DNA from: Mannheimia indoligenes
GTDB taxonomy: Bacteria > Pseudomonadota > Gammaproteobacteria > Enterobacterales > Pasteurellaceae
Direction of reading: 5' to 3'
DNA length: 64,000 nt
Assembly: GCF_036880405.1 (NCBI RefSeq)
Contig: NZ_JBAJJM010000004.1
Coordinates: 62,001-126,000 of the forward strand
The translations under genes and the position numbers were made by a program. The notes beneath the pieces are model-generated. The model was given only the letters and a program-made list of their open reading frames with translations, ran no database searches and was not told the DNA's origin. Below, in pieces: positions 61,374 to 64,000 of the stretch. Positions within the stretch are counted from its first letter, which is position 1; every line of letters begins with the position of its first letter.

Positions 61374-62090
61374 CTATGATGCCAACGCTTTACGTTGAGC
61401 ATCAACTAACTGGTTAATTCCTTGCTTCGCTAAATCTAATAAAGTCAGTAATTCCTCGTGAGAGAACGGCTCACCTTCGGCTGTACCTTGTACTTCCACT
61501 AATCTGCCATCTTCTACCATCACCACATTCATATCGGTTTCAGCGTTGGAATCTTCCACATATTCTAAATCGCACACGGCTTCGCCTTCTACAATACCGA
61601 CAGAAATTGCCGCCACTAAACCTTTCATTGGGTTGGTTTTCAATGTGCCGTTTGCCACTAATTTATTCATTGCATCATATAATGCCACGCAAGCCCCCGT
61701 GATAGATGCGGTGCGAGTGCCGCCGTCTGCTTGGATAACATCGCAATCAACCGTTATGGTGCGTTCACCAAGAGCTTTTAAATCCACTACCGCACGTAAA
61801 GAACGGGCGATTAAGCGTTGAATTTCCATTGTGCGTCCGCCTTGCTTGCCTTTTGCCGCTTCACGTTGGGTGCGAGAATGGGTTGCTCGAGGCAACATTC
61901 CATATTCAGCCGTAACCCAGCCTTGTTGCTGACCTTTTAAAAAGCGAGGCACGGTTTCTTCCACCGTGGCGTTACATAACACTTTGGTTTCGCCGAACTC
62001 AATTAACACCGAACCTTCAGCGTAACGAGTGTAGTTACGGGTAATTTTAATTTCTCTAACTTGGTTATTTGCTCGATTATTTGGACGCAT
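61374..62090 (-). CDS. rph: Ribonuclease PH
   Basis: RNase PH is a phosphorolytic 3'-5' exonuclease that trims tRNA 3' ends. The 238-residue protein matches the E. coli enzyme in length and has MRPNNRANNQVREIKITRNY, GSVLIEFGETKVLCNA, PRFLKGQQQGWVTAEY, IQRLIARSLRAVVDL, TITVDCDVIQADGGTRTASI and AETDMNVV. Key arginines and aspartates of the phosphate site are present. It is divergent from yicC, the usual gamma-proteobacterial arrangement, with a promoter region of about 130 bases between. Confidence 0.97.
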   Translation of the reverse strand: MRPNNRANNQVREIKITRNYTRYAEGSVLIEFGETKVLCNATVEETVPRFLKGQQQGWVTAEYGMLPRATHSRTQREAAKGKQGGRTMEIQRLIARSLRAVVDLKALGERTITVDCDVIQADGGTRTASITGACVALYDAMNKLVANGTLKTNPMKGLVAAISVGIVEGEAVCDLEYVEDSNAETDMNVVMVEDGRLVEVQGTAEGEPFSHEELLTLLDLAKQGINQLVDAQRKALAS

Positions 62091-62167
62091 TTTCTTTTCC
62101 TTTTTGCTAAAATTTTTACCATTTTAACAAAGAAAACAGTAGAATGTGATTTTTCTTTAGCAAGATT

Positions 62168-62193
62168 TGTAGGGGCGGAATATTTTCCGCCCA
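62168..62193. repeat. TGTAGGGGCGGAA-family hairpin upstream of yicC
   Basis: TGTAGGGGCGGAA and TTCCGCCCA surround a 4-base loop; GGGCGGAA (62173-62180) pairs with TTCCGCCC (62185-62192). It lies 27 bases before the yicC start, in the same relation to its gene as the copies ahead of ileS, rlmB and ychF. Confidence 0.8.
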
Positions 62194-62219
62194 ATAATAT
62201 AAAAACACAAGGAATAACA

Positions 62220-63083
62220 ATGATTTATAGTATGACAGCCTTTGCCCATTTAGAAATTAAAAAGGAGTGGGGCAATGCAGTGTGGGAAATTCGCTCGGTA
62301 AACCAACGATTTTTAGAAACCTATTTCCGCCTACCGGAGCAGTTTCGCAACCTTGAAATGACTTTGCGTGAACGCCTACGTTCCGCTTTAACCCGTGGCA
62401 AGGTAGAATGTAGTTTGCGTATCGATTTAAGCAAAACCCAAAACAGTGAAATTGCGTTAAATAAAGGCTATGCCGAGCAGGTGATACAATCGCTTAAATG
62501 GATTAAAGAAACCGCAAACGAGGGCGAAATCAACCTTGTTGATGTATTGCGTTTTCCGGGCGTGGTGGATACGGAAAGCCAAGATTTAGACCAAATCACC
62601 CAAGATCTATTAGATGGTTTTGAACAAATTCTTGTTGATTTCATTGCGATGCGTGCGAGAGAAGGTGAAAACGTGCAAGCCTTAATTCAACAGCGTTTAG
62701 AGGCAATTTCTGTTGAGGCGGCGAAAGTACAAACCTTAATGCCTGAAATTCTGCAATGGCAGAAAGAGCGTTTACAGCAACGTTTTGATGAGCTGAATTT
62801 ACAGCTTGAGCCACAACGTTTAGAGCAAGAAATGGTGCTGCTTGCTCAACGTGTGGATGTGGCGGAAGAATTAGACCGCTTGCAACTCCACGTTAAAGAA
62901 ACCACCAATATTCTGAAAAAAGGTGGAGCAGTGGGGCGTAAATTAGATTTTATGATGCAAGAGCTTAATCGTGAATCTAACACGCTTGCGTCAAAATCCA
63001 TTAATGCAGAGGTAACTAATTCTGCGGTGGAACTTAAAGTGTTAATCGAACAAATGCGTGAGCAAATTCAGAATTTAGAATAG
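62220..63083 (+). CDS. yicC: YicC-family endoribonuclease
   Basis: I choose ATG 62220 (MIYSMTAFAHLEIKKEWGN), with CAAGGAA upstream. The 287-residue protein has the YicC N-terminal block EIRSVNQRFLETYFRLPEQFRNLE, TRGKVECSLRI, and the C-terminal DUF1732 block (EEQMVLLAQRVDVAEELDRLQLH, LDFMMQELNRESNTLASKS). YicC proteins act as endoribonucleases on certain RNAs in E. coli and affect stationary-phase growth. The gene is divergent from rph and precedes ygfZ by 9 bases, with which it is likely co-transcribed. Confidence 0.95.
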   Translation: MIYSMTAFAHLEIKKEWGNAVWEIRSVNQRFLETYFRLPEQFRNLEMTLRERLRSALTRGKVECSLRIDLSKTQNSEIALNKGYAEQVIQSLKWIKETANEGEINLVDVLRFPGVVDTESQDLDQITQDLLDGFEQILVDFIAMRAREGENVQALIQQRLEAISVEAAKVQTLMPEILQWQKERLQQRFDELNLQLEPQRLEQEMVLLAQRVDVAEELDRLQLHVKETTNILKKGGAVGRKLDFMMQELNRESNTLASKSINAEVTNSAVELKVLIEQMREQIQNLE

Positions 63084-63092
63084 GAACAAAAT

Positions 63093-63980
63093 ATGACATT
63101 GAGTTGTAAAGTGAGCCAAGCTTACCCTGAACTGCGTATGCAACTTTCCCAATATTGTCTAATTGATATTTCAGGCGTAGATGCAGAGAAATATCTACAA
63201 GGACAATTAACCTGTGATGTCACAAAAATTGAGGTAGGCAGCCATACGCTAACCAGCCATTGTGATCCAAAGGGCAAAATGAGTGCGTTACTGCGTTTGT
63301 ACCGTGCGGAAACTGAAAAATTTATTGCCATTATCCATCGTGATTTAATGCCCGAAGCCCTAACGCAATTAAAAAAATATGCGGTGTTCTCAAAAGTTAC
63401 TTTCACCGAATTAGACACCCCAATTTATGGCGTGGCAGGCGAAGAAGCATTTGCAAAATTAAGTGAAAAAACGACCGCTTTAATGCTTACACAAGGGCAA
63501 AAACGAGCAATTGTTTGGGGAGAACAACTTGAAACTAATGCAGATGGACAACTTTGGACGTTAATGGATATTCAAGACGGTATTCCTGTTTTATTGAAAG
63601 CCAATCAGTTTGAACTGATTCCACAAGCGGCGAATTTACAGCTGCTGGAAAATGCAATTTCTTTCACTAAAGGTTGCTATATCGGGCAAGAAACGGTGGC
63701 GAGAGCGAAATATCGTGGAGCAAACAAACGAGCGTTATTTACCCTTGTGGGCAAATTTGAAGGTGAAGTTGCTCTACCTGAACCGAGTTCAGCGGTTGAA
63801 ATGCAGTTAGGCGAAAGCTGGAAAAGCACAGGAACAGTATTATCAAGCTCAGCACACGACAGCACGTTATGGGTTCAAGTTGTGCTGAATAAAGAGATAG
63901 AACCCGATGCTCAATTTAGAGTAAAGGGTGTGAATGTGCAGATGGCAAAACTGCCGTATAGTTTGGAAGAAAGCGAGTAA
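63093..63980 (+). CDS. ygfZ: Folate-binding Fe-S cluster repair/tRNA-modifying protein YgfZ
   Basis: YgfZ binds tetrahydrofolate and helps maintain iron-sulfur enzymes such as MiaB. The 295-residue protein has the N-terminal block IDISGVDAEKYLQGQLTCDV, HCDPKGKMSALLRLYR, and the diagnostic KGCYIGQETVARAKYRG with the conserved cysteine. Length is close to Haemophilus YgfZ. The start ATG follows AGGAACAAAAT. No complete feature follows before the window ends. Confidence 0.94.
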   Translation: MTLSCKVSQAYPELRMQLSQYCLIDISGVDAEKYLQGQLTCDVTKIEVGSHTLTSHCDPKGKMSALLRLYRAETEKFIAIIHRDLMPEALTQLKKYAVFSKVTFTELDTPIYGVAGEEAFAKLSEKTTALMLTQGQKRAIVWGEQLETNADGQLWTLMDIQDGIPVLLKANQFELIPQAANLQLLENAISFTKGCYIGQETVARAKYRGANKRALFTLVGKFEGEVALPEPSSAVEMQLGESWKSTGTVLSSSAHDSTLWVQVVLNKEIEPDAQFRVKGVNVQMAKLPYSLEESE

Positions 63981-64000
63981 AAGAAACGGTCATAGTAATA

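Noticed and set aside
62003..62194. 63-codon open frame upstream of rph on the minus strand
   Set aside because: It overlaps the divergent promoter region and a palindromic repeat and has no coding features.

Overview
The window is a chromosomal segment of a Pasteurellaceae bacterium. The evidence is the many copies of the DNA-uptake core ACAAGCGGT in both orientations (the Actinobacillus pleuropneumoniae / Mannheimia / Haemophilus ducreyi type, not the H. influenzae type AAGTGCGGT), an AT-rich base composition, and typical gene content (ArcA, three-domain NadR, His-rich SlyD, lctP-lutABC). An Actinobacillus-, Mannheimia- or Bibersteinia-like genome fits. The species cannot be named from the sequence alone. 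No tRNA, rRNA, CRISPR array, intact insertion sequence or prophage was seen.

Bases 1-10.9 kb are the distal part of a surface polysaccharide (O-antigen) locus, markedly more AT-rich than the rest: glf, a gtrA-gtrB pair with a large polytopic partner protein, a decayed gene opening with 16 copies of the heptamer AATCACA, a GlfT2-like GT2 enzyme, a DUF4422 protein, a WbaP-type initiating transferase, rfbB, and a convergent waaL-type ligase. The locus ends at rpsU; as I recall, the A. pleuropneumoniae O-antigen locus is also bounded by rpsU.

Bases 11-35.8 kb are mostly core genes: the rpsU-dnaG-rpoD macromolecular synthesis operon, menA, trmO, aqpZ, slyD, ilvA, glmM, rpiA-serA, arcA with an outer-membrane barrel gene, a metallophosphoesterase with nadR, ribF-ileS, pssA and rlmB. 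Bases 35.8-47.1 kb carry a leftward oligopeptide/nickel-type ABC importer (lipoprotein, two permeases, one fused double ATPase) interrupted by a 166-bp MITE-like inverted-repeat element, then prfC, a PbpG-like lipoprotein, pth, ychF and a SIMPL-domain protein. Bases 47.1-52 kb hold lactate permease and the lutABC lactate oxidation genes behind a good candidate CRP site.

Bases 52-61.3 kb are a leftward type I restriction-modification island inserted between the lactate genes and rph. Its transcription order is half-size S protein, hsdM, full-length hsdS, an AlbA_2/Schlafen-type ATP-binding protein, hsdR. It has its own promoter and lies between two long uptake-sequence terminators. The AlbA_2 gene contains a C/G-tract repeat linker with signs of compensating slippage. 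This island, the decayed phase-variable gene and the dispersed palindromes are the most interesting parts. The window closes with rph, yicC and ygfZ.

A recurring structural theme is that convergently placed uptake sequences form the stems of intergenic terminators, and that a family of TGTAGGGGCGAA palindromes sits just upstream of ileS, rlmB, ychF and yicC.
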